Shown here piece after piece: positions 1 to 7,297 of a stretch of 9,295 nt of DNA. The translations under genes were made by a program, and so were the position numbers. Each line of letters begins with the position of its first letter. Positions within the stretch are counted from its first letter, which is position 1. The DNA lies in assembly GCA_022561525.1 (NCBI GenBank), contig JADFRB010000039.1, forward strand, positions 1 through 9,295, written 5' to 3'. Under the pieces are notes generated by a model, which did not search any database, was not told the origin of the DNA, and saw only the letters and a program-made list of their open reading frames with translations. This DNA comes from Nitrospinota bacterium. GTDB lineage: Bacteria > Nitrospirota > Nitrospiria > Nitrospirales > UBA8639.

Positions 1-156
1 CTAGGCTCCCTCGTCGCGCCTCGCCCCGATCACAAATCTGGGCCTCCCAATTATACCGGTTATTTCGTGACGGACCCTAACATCAGAATTCTGACTCGCA
101 CGCATTCTGGACGAAAACCAGGCCCGAATTCATGGACGGGATCATTCTATGCATGA
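1..156 (+). CDS. 3' end of an unidentified protein (partial at the left edge)
   Basis: Frame 1 is open from the first base to a TGA at 154-156, giving 51 residues with no start visible because the window cuts the gene. The tail is rich in Pro, Gly, Asn, Thr and Arg (for example PNYTGYFVTDPNIRI and GRKPGPNSWTGSFYA) and has no recognisable domain or membrane segment. The main support is context: the TGA stop overlaps the GAGG that serves as ribosome binding site for the 85-residue gene starting at 166, the arrangement expected inside an operon. I do not recognise the family. The frame could be open by chance, since 51 codons is short, so confidence is moderate. Confidence 0.42.
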   Translation, partial: LGSLVAPRPDHKSGPPNYTGYFVTDPNIRILTRTHSGRKPGPNSWTGSFYA

Positions 157-165
157 GGAAAAAAG

Positions 166-423
166 ATGGAACAACCACGAAAACAGATTGATCGACGGAA
201 GTACGAAAAACGTGGGATGGCTGTACCGGCAGAGATTCAAGGACGAGGGCCGAGTGAATCAACCTTGTCCACGCTACATAAACAATTGGTCAAACGATAC
301 GGGGAAGGGTGGGAAATGGACACCGTCTATCCCGGAACGATTTGCAATACTCCAACGTCCATCGATATGGAAGAAGGGCACATGGTCATTTTCAAACGAC
401 GCCGACAGCTACGAGATGAGTGA
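166..423 (+). CDS. Hypothetical small basic protein, 85 aa
   Basis: The ATG at 166 is preceded by GAGG (154-157 region) at about 8 nt, a good Shine-Dalgarno, and it starts 9 nt after the stop of the upstream partial gene, so the two look co-transcribed. An overlapping frame starting at 149 has no such site and is judged a shadow. The protein is highly charged, with an Arg/Lys-rich N-terminus (RKQIDRRKYEKR followed by VPAEIQ) and a basic C-terminus (FKRRRQLRDE). The N-terminal pattern faintly recalls the RxxxR start of PilZ (c-di-GMP-binding) domains, but the second PilZ motif, [D/N]xSxxG, is not visible and the protein is short, so I do not assign that function. No signal peptide or membrane segment is seen. 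Product unknown; reality of the gene is fairly likely. Confidence 0.6.
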   Translation: MEQPRKQIDRRKYEKRGMAVPAEIQGRGPSESTLSTLHKQLVKRYGEGWEMDTVYPGTICNTPTSIDMEEGHMVIFKRRRQLRDE

Positions 424-572
424 CCTCTCATTCTAAGCCTTCGCTCCCAAAGCACAAGCTCTTCGCCGTGCTCGACATGCTGAATCCTACCAGCCTTCAT
501 GATTGTGGATCTACTCATCCCCCCTCCTAATTCCGCCCGTTCAATCCGGTGACCCGCCAAATTGTTTAGTAT

Positions 573-601
573 TTGAGTTCCGGGAACCGGCAACCGATAA
601 A
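573..601 (+). promoter_or_regulatory. Possible sigma-70-like promoter for the 607-873 gene
   Basis: TTGAGT (573-578) and GATAAA (596-601) are 17 nt apart, each matching four of six consensus bases. Initiation would fall at about 607-609, on the start codon itself, so a transcript from it would be leaderless. This would agree with the lack of a Shine-Dalgarno before ATG 607. The match is weak and could be chance. Confidence 0.25.
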
Positions 602-606
602 ACTAT

Positions 607-873
607 ATGCCTGTCCCCCTCTTTACCATTAAGCTTGACTGCATGCCCTACGATCAGCTACGGCTGTTAGATGCCTGGGAGGCGTGGGAAATTCCACTGG
701 AACAGCAGCGCGAATGGGTTATTCAATTATTTGGAAACCAATACGTGCATGACATGGAAGAGTTTCTTTCAAATCAGTCCATAGCCGCACAAAAAGAAAA
801 TCTATCACCTTCTGAGCCTCAACCGGACAGCCCTCCCAATCACCCTTCCGAAACCACTCAGAGTGAGCCTTAA
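607..873 (+). CDS. Hypothetical small acidic protein, 88 aa
   Basis: This frame runs from ATG 607, with an in-frame TAA at 598-600 just upstream, to a TAA ending at 873. Residues 13-55 look like an amphipathic helical domain rich in Trp, Leu and Glu (PYDQLRLLDAWEAWEIPLEQ). The last 30 or so residues are a disordered Ser/Pro/Glu tail. There is no Shine-Dalgarno before ATG 607 or the alternative ATG at 643, so the start is uncertain and may be leaderless. The gene converges on glnS with 32 nt between stops; no clear intrinsic terminator is visible in that gap. I recognise no family. The amino-acid make-up is protein-like, unlike the reverse-strand frames here, but support is limited. Confidence 0.5.
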   Translation: MPVPLFTIKLDCMPYDQLRLLDAWEAWEIPLEQQREWVIQLFGNQYVHDMEEFLSNQSIAAQKENLSPSEPQPDSPPNHPSETTQSEP

Positions 874-905
874 CATTCCCTCTGGCCACTACCTGTCTCG
901 GCTTT

Positions 906-2609
906 TTACTGTGCCTTCTCAATTTTGCTCCACGAATCTCGTAATGGAACAGTCCGGTTAAAGACCAACCAGTTTTCAGACGATTCCACCCGATCCACAC
1001 AAAAATATCCCTGCCGCTCAAATTGAAAGAGGCTGCCAGGCTTTGCCTTACGCAAGCTTGGCTCCACATAGCATTGAGTTAAACGTTCTAAAGAATGTGG
1101 ATTCAAACAGGCTCGATAATCTCTGCCCTCTTTGTCATTCCCCGGGTCGGGGACGAGGAACAAATAATCATACAGCCTGACTTCAGCCGGAACCGCATGA
1201 GCAGTCGAGACCCAATGCAGCGTCCCCTTCACTTTTCGCGACGCGTGAGGGCCCCCACTTCTCGTCTCAGGATCATAGGTGCAACGCACCTCGAGTATGT
1301 CCCCAGTGACTTCATCCTTGATCACGTTGACGCATTTGATGATATAGGCATAGCGCAAACGGACTTCTTGCCCGGGGGCTAGCCGGAAAAACTTTTTGGG
1401 TGGGTCTTCCCGAAAATCATCTTGTTCAATATAGAGAATTCGTGAAAACGGAATGGTTCTCTTTCCCATGGCGGTATCTTCCGGATTATTCACAGCCGAA
1501 AGTTCTTCAACTGTCTCCTCCGGGTAATTTTCAATGACCAAGCGTAACGGCCGCAGCACCGCCATCACCCGCATGGCACGTTTGTTCAAATCGTCCCTGA
1601 TAAAATGCTCCAGTAACGCAATCTCGACAGTACTGTCTCGCTTGGCCACACCAATGTGGTCACAAAATTTCCGAATAGCCTCCGGGGTATAGCCCCGCCT
1701 TCGCAGACCCATCAGCGTGGGAAGGCGAGGGTCATCCCAACCTGTCACATGCCTTTCTTCCACTAATTCTAATAACTTCCGTTTACTCATAAGCGTGTAC
1801 GTCAAATTCAGCCGTGCAAATTCAATCTGTTGTGAATGCCGTTCAACCTGACAGGCATCAAGAACCCAATCGTACAAGGGCCGATGATCTTCAAACTCCA
1901 ACGTACACAGGGAATGAGTAATGCCCTCAATCGAATCAGAGAGCGGATGGGCAAAATCATAATTGGGATAGATGCACCACGCATCTCCAGTGCGATGATG
2001 GTGAGCCCGGCGAATGCGATACAGTATTGGATCGCGTAAATTCATATTGGACGACGCCATATCGATTTTCGCCCGAAGCACATGAGCCCCATCGGCAAAC
2101 TCGCCGGCCCGCATACGCCCAAATAAATCCAGGTTTTCCTCAATCGACCGGGATCGATACGGGCTATCTTTTCCGGGGTCGGTTAACGTTCCGCGATGCT
2201 CACGTATTTCGTCGGCAGTCAAACTATCGACATAGGCCTGGCCTTGCTTGATCAGGAACACCGCGTAGTCATACAAACGCTCAAAATAATTCGAGGTACA
2301 GAACAGGCGATCACCCCAATCAAATCCAAGCCAACGTATATCCTCCTGAATAGATTCGACGTATTCCACATTTTCTTTCGTGGGATTGGTATCATCGAAC
2401 CGTAAATTGCACAGGCCACCAGGAAACTCTTCGGCAATCCCAAAATTCAAACACATGGATTTCGCATGACCAATATGCAAATAGCCGTTTGGCTCTGGTG
2501 GAAATCGGGTTTTCACTTCACCCGCAAACTTCTTGGCCGCAACATCCTGCGCAACCATCGTACGGATAAAATCTCTTGGCGCATCAGCATTCAATTCTGT
2601 CATGTGCAT
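906..2609 (-). CDS. glnS: Glutaminyl-tRNA synthetase (GlnRS)
   Basis: This class I synthetase charges tRNA-Gln directly with glutamine using ATP (EC 6.1.1.18) in the cytoplasm. The 567 residues match the usual length of about 550 and align throughout with E. coli GlnRS as I recall it. The Rossmann signature is [16 protein letters not shown] (HIGH at 45-48), followed by LRFDDTNP, the tRNA-acceptor part ([13 protein letters not shown]) and [19 protein letters not shown]. The KMSKS-type loop is MSKRK at 274-278, then [20 protein letters not shown]. The C-terminal half holds both anticodon-binding beta-barrels ([40 protein letters not shown]), so the enzyme looks intact. Two starts are possible: ATG 2609 and ATG 2603. 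GAGG at 2614-2617 lies 4 nt from the first and 10 nt from the second. It is downstream of the fructokinase gene with a 141-nt gap. Having GlnRS means Gln-tRNA need not be made by GatCAB alone. Confidence 0.97.
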   Translation of the reverse strand: MHMTELNADAPRDFIRTMVAQDVAAKKFAGEVKTRFPPEPNGYLHIGHAKSMCLNFGIAEEFPGGLCNLRFDDTNPTKENVEYVESIQEDIRWLGFDWGDRLFCTSNYFERLYDYAVFLIKQGQAYVDSLTADEIREHRGTLTDPGKDSPYRSRSIEENLDLFGRMRAGEFADGAHVLRAKIDMASSNMNLRDPILYRIRRAHHHRTGDAWCIYPNYDFAHPLSDSIEGITHSLCTLEFEDHRPLYDWVLDACQVERHSQQIEFARLNLTYTLMSKRKLLELVEERHVTGWDDPRLPTLMGLRRRGYTPEAIRKFCDHIGVAKRDSTVEIALLEHFIRDDLNKRAMRVMAVLRPLRLVIENYPEETVEELSAVNNPEDTAMGKRTIPFSRILYIEQDDFREDPPKKFFRLAPGQEVRLRYAYIIKCVNVIKDEVTGDILEVRCTYDPETRSGGPHASRKVKGTLHWVSTAHAVPAEVRLYDYLFLVPDPGNDKEGRDYRACLNPHSLERLTQCYVEPSLRKAKPGSLFQFERQGYFCVDRVESSENWLVFNRTVPLRDSWSKIEKAQ

Positions 2610-2750
2610 GAAACCTCATGAAATAGCACGAAATTCCTGGCCTCCTCTTCATTATGATCCACTTTTCTTCTCTTGGAATTTTCCAAACCCACTCTAATGC
2701 AGCACCGAAAGTTCGGCAACAATGATGCGGTTTCTAGTTTCATTTTCCAA
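2610..2750 (-). other. Spacer between mak and glnS
   Basis: This 141-nt gap holds no ordinary gene. On the minus strand it contains a strong purine stretch GAAGAGGAGG (2641-2650). Eleven nt later comes GTG 2629, opening a 9-codon frame whose TGA overlaps ATG 2603 of glnS as ATGA. A poor promoter-like pair, TTGCCG and TAGAGT spaced 17 nt, also lies here, along with a 4-bp hairpin. I see no T-box or other recognisable riboswitch and no intrinsic terminator, so read-through from mak into glnS is possible. Confidence 0.4.
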
Positions 2751-3659
2751 CTAGGAAGAAAGAGGCCAAAGCCACGCCGCTCCTCTGACTCCGCTTGAAT
2801 CGCCAAACCGTGGAGGAACCAATTGCGTCTCCACGTGATCAGAAAATACCCACGCGGGCCACAAGGTTGGAACGGTGTGATACAAACGTTCGATTTTTGA
2901 TAATCCTCCACCCAAGACGATCACTTCCGGATCAAAGATATTGATGACACTGGCCAAACCACGAGCCAACCGATGTTCATATCGCTTCAACGTCTCCAGA
3001 CACTTGGGACTTTCGCCAACAGCACGTTCAGAGATTTCTTGCGGGGTACATTGCTCTCCGGTTCTGTCGAAGTGGTCACGTTGCAACCCAGGACCCGAAA
3101 GAAACGTTTCCAGGCACCCACGCAAACCACAATAGCAGTCTGGGCCTGGACGCTCATCATCCTCAGGCCAAGGGAGCGGGTTATGTCCCCATTCACCAGC
3201 AATGGCATTCGGGCCACATATCGGTCGGCCCTCCCAACACAGACCACCCCCAACGCCAGTTCCCAAAATTACCCCAAACACCGACCGCGCACTCTTCGCC
3301 GCACCATCGGTGGCTTCAGACACCGCGAAGCAATCCGCATCATTAGCCACACGAACAGGACGCTGTAATCGTTGTTCCAAATCGTATTGAAGCGGGTGGC
3401 CGATGAGCCAAGTTGAATTGGCATTTTTGACCAACCCTGTTCCGGAAGAGATGGTCCCGGGAATTCCCACACCGACTGTCGGGGCTGTCGCACAGTCACG
3501 CTCTAATTCTTCAACCAGCGCACCAATCGAGAGAAGCGTTGCTGAATAGTCGCCCTGCGGTGAATCCATACGACGACGAGCAAGTTCCTTCCCCGTCGAA
3601 TCCAGGAGAATGGCTTCGATCTTTGTGCCCCCGACATCAACCCCTATACGCATGAGCAT
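2751..3659 (-). CDS. mak: ROK-family fructokinase (Mak-like sugar kinase)
   Basis: This cytoplasmic ATP-dependent hexokinase of the ROK family probably phosphorylates fructose to fructose 6-phosphate (EC 2.7.1.4), possibly mannose too. The 302 residues equal the length of E. coli Mak and share its distinctive segments: GVDVGGTK (phosphate loop, 6-13), VKNANSTWL (78-85), the catalytic Asp in ANDAD (Asp107), and ILGTGVGGG. The ROK motif GEWGHNPLPWP (155-165) is present, as is the zinc site formed by His159 with Cys175, Cys177 and Cys182 (CYCGLRGC). It ends with FDPEVIVLGGGLS and GDSSGVRGAAWLWP. N-acetylglucosamine kinase (NagK) is a close relative, but GEWGHNPLPWP and NANSTWL favour Mak. ATG 3653 (MRIG) matches the E. 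coli N-terminus better than ATG 3659. No good Shine-Dalgarno is visible, and the gene starts 3 nt after the upstream stop, so it is probably translated by coupling. Confidence 0.9.
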   Translation of the reverse strand: MLMRIGVDVGGTKIEAILLDSTGKELARRRMDSPQGDYSATLLSIGALVEELERDCATAPTVGVGIPGTISSGTGLVKNANSTWLIGHPLQYDLEQRLQRPVRVANDADCFAVSEATDGAAKSARSVFGVILGTGVGGGLCWEGRPICGPNAIAGEWGHNPLPWPEDDERPGPDCYCGLRGCLETFLSGPGLQRDHFDRTGEQCTPQEISERAVGESPKCLETLKRYEHRLARGLASVINIFDPEVIVLGGGLSKIERLYHTVPTLWPAWVFSDHVETQLVPPRFGDSSGVRGAAWLWPLSS

Positions 3660-3662
3660 GTC

Positions 3663-6600
3663 TTACTGGGCAGTGAGAGTGAGGTTGGTGATGATGGTAT
3701 CGCCATCGGATTCAGTGGCGAGATTGGCCTCCACCAGAAAAATGCGTTCTTCCGAAATCTTTTCCTGGTTCACGAGATAATCCCGAATGCTCCTGGCGCG
3801 TTCCTGCGCCAACAGTCGTAACTCATCTTCCGTGATCTGAATAGTTTCAAGCAACCGATGGCGCATTTCCTCTAAAGAAAGAATGTGTTTCTTTGATGGG
3901 GATGATTGAGAGCCACTTGCTTCTTCATCCAATGGGGAATCCGCGGACGTGTCGCCGTCCCCACCAGATTGTTCACCGACCGCTGAGCGCCCTTTACCGA
4001 GGTCTTGTCCGAACTTCTCAACGTAGAGCTTCTTCACCAATCGGTCTCGACCAGTTGAGGAAAGATTCACTTTGGGTGATGACTCGGATTTCGTTTGACC
4101 GGGAACAACCGACTCCTGTTGCTGAATGTCTTTAAGCTGATCCTCGAGTTTGACTTCCGCCATGCGCAGACCATCTTTTGTAGGGTCGGCGCCTCCGGTA
4201 ATTTCCAATCGCAATCCGGGACGTCGGGAAAGAGCCGAAGCCAACGTCGAAAGTTTTTCTATCTGTCCCTCAGCCAATGCCGCTTGCCCCACAGGAAACT
4301 GCACCACCGCTAAGTCATCGCCACTCCCGACTAACAATCCCCCAATCATGGTAAAAGGCGATGTGGCGGCCTTGGTGATAAGATTCACAAGGGTTTGCAG
4401 CACCAATTGCCCATAACTAAATTCCGGATTATTCAAATCGCCCCGCACGGGCAAATCAATATCGATTCGACCATCTCGATCCTTCAATAAGGCCAAAGCC
4501 AAGGGGACCGGCAAGGACGGCGCATCAGGACTGTCCGTCGCATTGCCTAATGTTAATTGATCGATGTGAATTGTATTCTCACCAATCAATATTTTTTCAG
4601 ACAAACTATACTCCAAGTCTATCGACAGCTTGCCTTTGGTGATGGGGTACCCCATAAATTTCCCCGCATAGGGCGACACCATGGTTAAATCGAGATTCTG
4701 AAGCACCAAGGTCAAATCCGTATAGAGATCATCCTGCAACGGATTGACTTGTCCCTGAATCTTGATCGTGGCGACATTATCCACTCGTCCTTTTAGCGAA
4801 ACATCTGCTTTGGACATCTCCTTCGAAGAAAGCCCCTGAATGGTTCCAGAAAGGTTTTGAATCCCGGTCACCACATTGGGATCGATAGCCAGATCCGTAA
4901 AATCAATCGCCGCGTTGTGAATCTGTATCGTATCGATCGTAATGAGCGGCGACGGCTCCGCATCTTCTTCGCCGTCACTGGAAGATTCCTGATTTTCCTC
5001 TACTCCCTTTGCCTCCAATGCCGTATCCCCGATATCGGATTCACTCGGCTGAGACCCTGGCGGCGAGAATAATCGTGAAACATTAAAGATACCGTCTTCA
5101 CTGTGCACGACTTTGGCATAGGGAAGCGTCACGACAATCTCGCGCAAGTCCATACGGGCTGGCTGAGAATCCACGACCATTCCCTGAAAGGCTAATTGTT
5201 CCCATTTCAAAAATTCTTCGGAAGCTGCGGCATCGACCAGGGCAAAGTCATCGATGGTCACATCCCCGGAAAACCGAACCGTCGAGTCCTTTCCTTCTTC
5301 AGCCTGAATGGTAGTATGGCCTTTCACAGATAGAGCCCCGCGCGCAAGTTGAAATTGAACAACTGGGTCCAGGTATGGTTGAAAAGGTGCCAAGGCCAAG
5401 TCTGAAAGATCCAGCTTCAGGTCCACGGCTGGTGGCTCTGGAGTCACATGTCCACTCACAACCAATCGGGCCGATTGGTTGAACGTGAAACCCAATTCCA
5501 GTGCAATCGGTTTGCTCATATCCGTGGTAACATTTTGAACGTGCAGCTCGAAGTTTTCGATAAGGAAGGGGACCGGAGTGCTAGGCTGCCGATCTTCGAA
5601 CCGTAGGGTGTACTCCTCCAAAGAAATTTTCTTGATCGTGGCTGACCACGGCGATTCATCTGACTCGGTGACCTGCGGCGGATTGGATTCAGCATCATCA
5701 GGGATCGCAGATTCTTCCTGGCTGGCAAACAACGATTGATAATTCACCGTTCCGTCCTGGTTGATCCATCCCCGCACCTCGGTTCCACGGGATTGAATCG
5801 AATCTACGGACACGTGCCGAGTCCCCATGTTGGCCTCAAGCCCTCTGATGGAAAATGACGGCACCACAATCAACTCATCGGGTTGCCCTTTTTCACGAAG
5901 CGCAAAATTCCGCAACGTGATGGTTCCCTTATCCAACACCACCCCCATGGGTTCTTTCCCCATATCCACGTCATAAGCCATTTCAAAATCCAACAGGCCT
6001 TGAGTAATCTCAAATCGAAACAGATCTTGAACGTATTGCCAAATAGTCTCGGCTCGAAGGCCGGTGATTTCTACCTGGCCTTGGGAGCGAATGGGGTCAA
6101 GGGACACATTGCCCTGCCACCGCAGACGTTCGCCCTCTCCCAATTCTGCTGCCACAAAGTAGGAATTTTGATTCCCGGGACGCGTGCTGAAATTTCTCAA
6201 TTTAATCTGAATCGGCACGATGTCAGCGACAAAGGGCTTGGGCTTGGATTCATCGCGAAACTCCACGGCGCCCTGCTCGATGGAAAACAGGCCGATATCA
6301 AAAAAGATTGGCTTGTCTTCAGATGGATCGTCAGTAGGCTCTTCTGTCTCGGGAACGGAATGCTCGGCAGAATTTTTTTGGCTCCCAAGTTGGGCAAGAT
6401 TGAGCCGTCCGTCTTCAAGGATTTTGACCAGTCCAAAGGGGCGACTCAGACGAATGATATCGAATCGATACGCATCGGCCAAAACGGATGTTGCCTCGAA
6501 ATTCACAAACAATTGTTCGAAGCCGATCAGAGGCGACCCGTCCGTTTCTTGAATTTCAAATCCCTCGAGCTTGAGCTTAAAGGCAAAGGGATCGAAGGCG

Positions 6601-6761
6601 ATATTTCTCAAAATCACCGGACGGTCAAGTATTTTTGAGACTTCCGGCACGCCATATTTCTTCACGGCCCAGGGCACGCCAAGAAACCCAATGCAGGCAT
6701 ACAGTGCGATCAGTCCCAGGCCGATAAAGATCAGAATTCTGAGAACCTTAAAAACGCGCAT
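3663..6761 (-). CDS. DUF748 AsmA-like envelope protein, 1032 aa
   Basis: A large inner-membrane-anchored periplasmic protein of the DUF748 group, related to the AsmA/TamB/YhdP repeating beta-groove proteins thought to carry lipids between membranes. Its own substrate is unknown. Residues 7-30 form one hydrophobic anchor (RILIFIGLGLIALYACIGFL). The typical DUF748 start follows: VSKILDRPVILRNIAFDPFAF, then repeated beta units such as IGLFSIEQGAVEFRD and later IHNAAIDFTDLAID. Three acidic, low-complexity linkers interrupt the fold (near 131-150, 595-620 and 930-965). The C-terminal part contains VGQAALAEGQIEKLSTLASAL and RPGLRLEITGGADP, and ends with LAQERARSIRDYLV, resembling the OmpA-like ending of this family. 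Translation probably starts at ATG 6761, with GGTGG at 6765-6769 as a close ribosome binding site. It is the first gene of the group DUF748-mak-glnS. Confidence 0.85.
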   Translation of the reverse strand: MRVFKVLRILIFIGLGLIALYACIGFLGVPWAVKKYGVPEVSKILDRPVILRNIAFDPFAFKLKLEGFEIQETDGSPLIGFEQLFVNFEATSVLADAYRFDIIRLSRPFGLVKILEDGRLNLAQLGSQKNSAEHSVPETEEPTDDPSEDKPIFFDIGLFSIEQGAVEFRDESKPKPFVADIVPIQIKLRNFSTRPGNQNSYFVAAELGEGERLRWQGNVSLDPIRSQGQVEITGLRAETIWQYVQDLFRFEITQGLLDFEMAYDVDMGKEPMGVVLDKGTITLRNFALREKGQPDELIVVPSFSIRGLEANMGTRHVSVDSIQSRGTEVRGWINQDGTVNYQSLFASQEESAIPDDAESNPPQVTESDESPWSATIKKISLEEYTLRFEDRQPSTPVPFLIENFELHVQNVTTDMSKPIALELGFTFNQSARLVVSGHVTPEPPAVDLKLDLSDLALAPFQPYLDPVVQFQLARGALSVKGHTTIQAEEGKDSTVRFSGDVTIDDFALVDAAASEEFLKWEQLAFQGMVVDSQPARMDLREIVVTLPYAKVVHSEDGIFNVSRLFSPPGSQPSESDIGDTALEAKGVEENQESSSDGEEDAEPSPLITIDTIQIHNAAIDFTDLAIDPNVVTGIQNLSGTIQGLSSKEMSKADVSLKGRVDNVATIKIQGQVNPLQDDLYTDLTLVLQNLDLTMVSPYAGKFMGYPITKGKLSIDLEYSLSEKILIGENTIHIDQLTLGNATDSPDAPSLPVPLALALLKDRDGRIDIDLPVRGDLNNPEFSYGQLVLQTLVNLITKAATSPFTMIGGLLVGSGDDLAVVQFPVGQAALAEGQIEKLSTLASALSRRPGLRLEITGGADPTKDGLRMAEVKLEDQLKDIQQQESVVPGQTKSESSPKVNLSSTGRDRLVKKLYVEKFGQDLGKGRSAVGEQSGGDGDTSADSPLDEEASGSQSSPSKKHILSLEEMRHRLLETIQITEDELRLLAQERARSIRDYLVNQEKISEERIFLVEANLATESDGDTIITNLTLTAQ

Positions 6762-6778
6762 GGTCCACCGTTATACCA
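6762..6778 (-). promoter_or_regulatory. Possible extended -10 promoter for the DUF748 gene
   Basis: On the minus strand TGGTATAAC reads as an extended -10 (TGn plus TATAAC, five of six) at 6770-6778. The -10 ends 8 nt before ATG 6761, so a transcript would be essentially leaderless. GGTGG at 6765-6769 could instead be a ribosome binding site served by a promoter further upstream. No convincing -35 hexamer is visible at 17 nt. Confidence 0.25.
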
Positions 6779-6790
6779 GGTTTGACCCAT

Positions 6791-6805
6791 CCCTGAAAAT
6801 CAGGG
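6791..6805. repeat. Perfect 6-bp hairpin upstream of the DUF748 gene
   Basis: CCCTGA, three A residues, then TCAGGG form a perfect short inverted repeat 30-44 nt ahead of ATG 6761. There is no T-run, so it is not an intrinsic terminator. It could be an operator half-site pair or a leader hairpin. The same arms recur upstream of the FliD-like gene (9152-9167). Confidence 0.4.
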
Positions 6806-7153
6806 TCTGAAGGAATAGGGAGGGATGTGGACCTGCAAAAACTGGGGTAGGGTTCAGTCGTGAGAAAATAGACGCGCTATCACTTTCAACCTAGAAACGG
6901 CAGTTGAACATTTAACAGACGTGTAAGAATTTTGGTGTATGGTGAAATTCAAAAATTTGCGATCACATCGGAAATGATGAGACCAATTTTTATTTTGCCA
7001 GGTGCCAAGAGCTTGCACGGACTTTTGGGATCCTACTGCCGATTGAGGTGGCAGGATGTGAGTGAATACCTTTTGAGCCATGGCCACACGCGTATCGAGA
7101 TCCAGGGCCTACCTCAACTTCCCCACACACCGAGTGATTCCATGTCATAGGGC
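6806..7153. other. Intergenic region without a convincing gene
   Basis: This stretch lies between the DUF748 start and the inverted-repeat element. It contains the weak frame at 6932-7150 described separately and short inverted repeats such as TGCC/GGCA around 7036-7053. I see no tRNA, terminator or known riboswitch here. Confidence 0.5.
6932..7150 (+). CDS. Doubtful small reading frame, up to 72 aa
   Basis: The frame opens after a TGA at 6905-6907 and ends in TAG at 7148-7150. It would begin at TTG 6932, GTG 6935 or one of the tandem ATGs at 6974 and 6977. None has a good Shine-Dalgarno; GGAA lies directly against the ATG pair. Residues from the second ATG begin RPIFILPGAKSLHGLLGS, which is protein-like, and the end is Pro/Ser-rich. 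I recognise no family. It may be a remnant of a decayed gene or an open frame by chance. It stops 3 nt before the inverted-repeat element. Confidence 0.2.
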   Translation: MVYGEIQKFAITSEMMRPIFILPGAKSLHGLLGSYCRLRWQDVSEYLLSHGHTRIEIQGLPQLPHTPSDSMS

Positions 7154-7285
7154 GGTATTATCAACTTAAGCCAGATTTGGCTGATTGAACGTGTGGAGGG
7201 CACAGGGTAATCCCTGATAAATCAATGGATTATCTTGGTGCGAATTGTGTACTCAGGGTGGAATTTTCGTTAAGTTGACAATACC
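7154..7285. mobile_element. MITE-like element with 16-bp terminal inverted repeats
   Basis: GGTATTATCAACTTAA (7154-7169) is matched at 15 of 16 positions by the reverse complement of 7270-7285; only the seventh base differs. The 132-bp unit holds no gene. Just inside the left end is a perfect 5-bp hairpin, AGCCA-GATT-TGGCT (7169-7182). The centre has GATAAATC-AATG-GATTATC (7216-7234) and a CCCTGA/TCAGGG pair (7212-7217, 7253-7258). Ends plus internal secondary structure and no coding content are typical of miniature inverted-repeat elements that depend on a transposase elsewhere. I see no clear target-site duplication in the flanks, so it may be old. An alternative is a structured RNA or paired operators for a divergent region. 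Confidence 0.45.
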
Positions 7286-7297
7286 ATCGGAGGGTAT

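Noticed and set aside
149..436. Plus-strand frame of 95 codons starting at ATG 149
   Set aside because: It overlaps almost fully with the 166-423 frame, has no Shine-Dalgarno, and is rich in Trp and Asn in a way typical of shadow frames.
449..470. AGCAC/GTGCT inverted repeat after the 85-residue gene as a terminator
   Set aside because: The stem is only 5 bp with a 12-nt loop and no T-run follows.
874..908. Bidirectional terminator between the 88-residue gene and glnS
   Set aside because: There is a short T-run (TTTTT) but only a GCC/GGC stem with a 12-nt loop, too weak to call.
2700..2725. CCGA-ACTT-TCGG hairpin in the mak-glnS spacer as a terminator or attenuator
   Set aside because: The stem is 4 bp with no U-tract and no competing structure that I could see.
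2600..2911. Minus-strand frame of 103 codons between mak and glnS
   Set aside because: Its first half overlaps the well-supported mak C-terminus in another frame. Only the last nine codons (from GTG 2629) were kept as a possible leader.
5883..6638. Long plus-strand frame of 251 codons opposite the DUF748 gene
   Set aside because: It lies wholly antisense to the N-terminal part of a clear DUF748 coding sequence, has no visible domain, and its length is explained by the codon use of the real gene.
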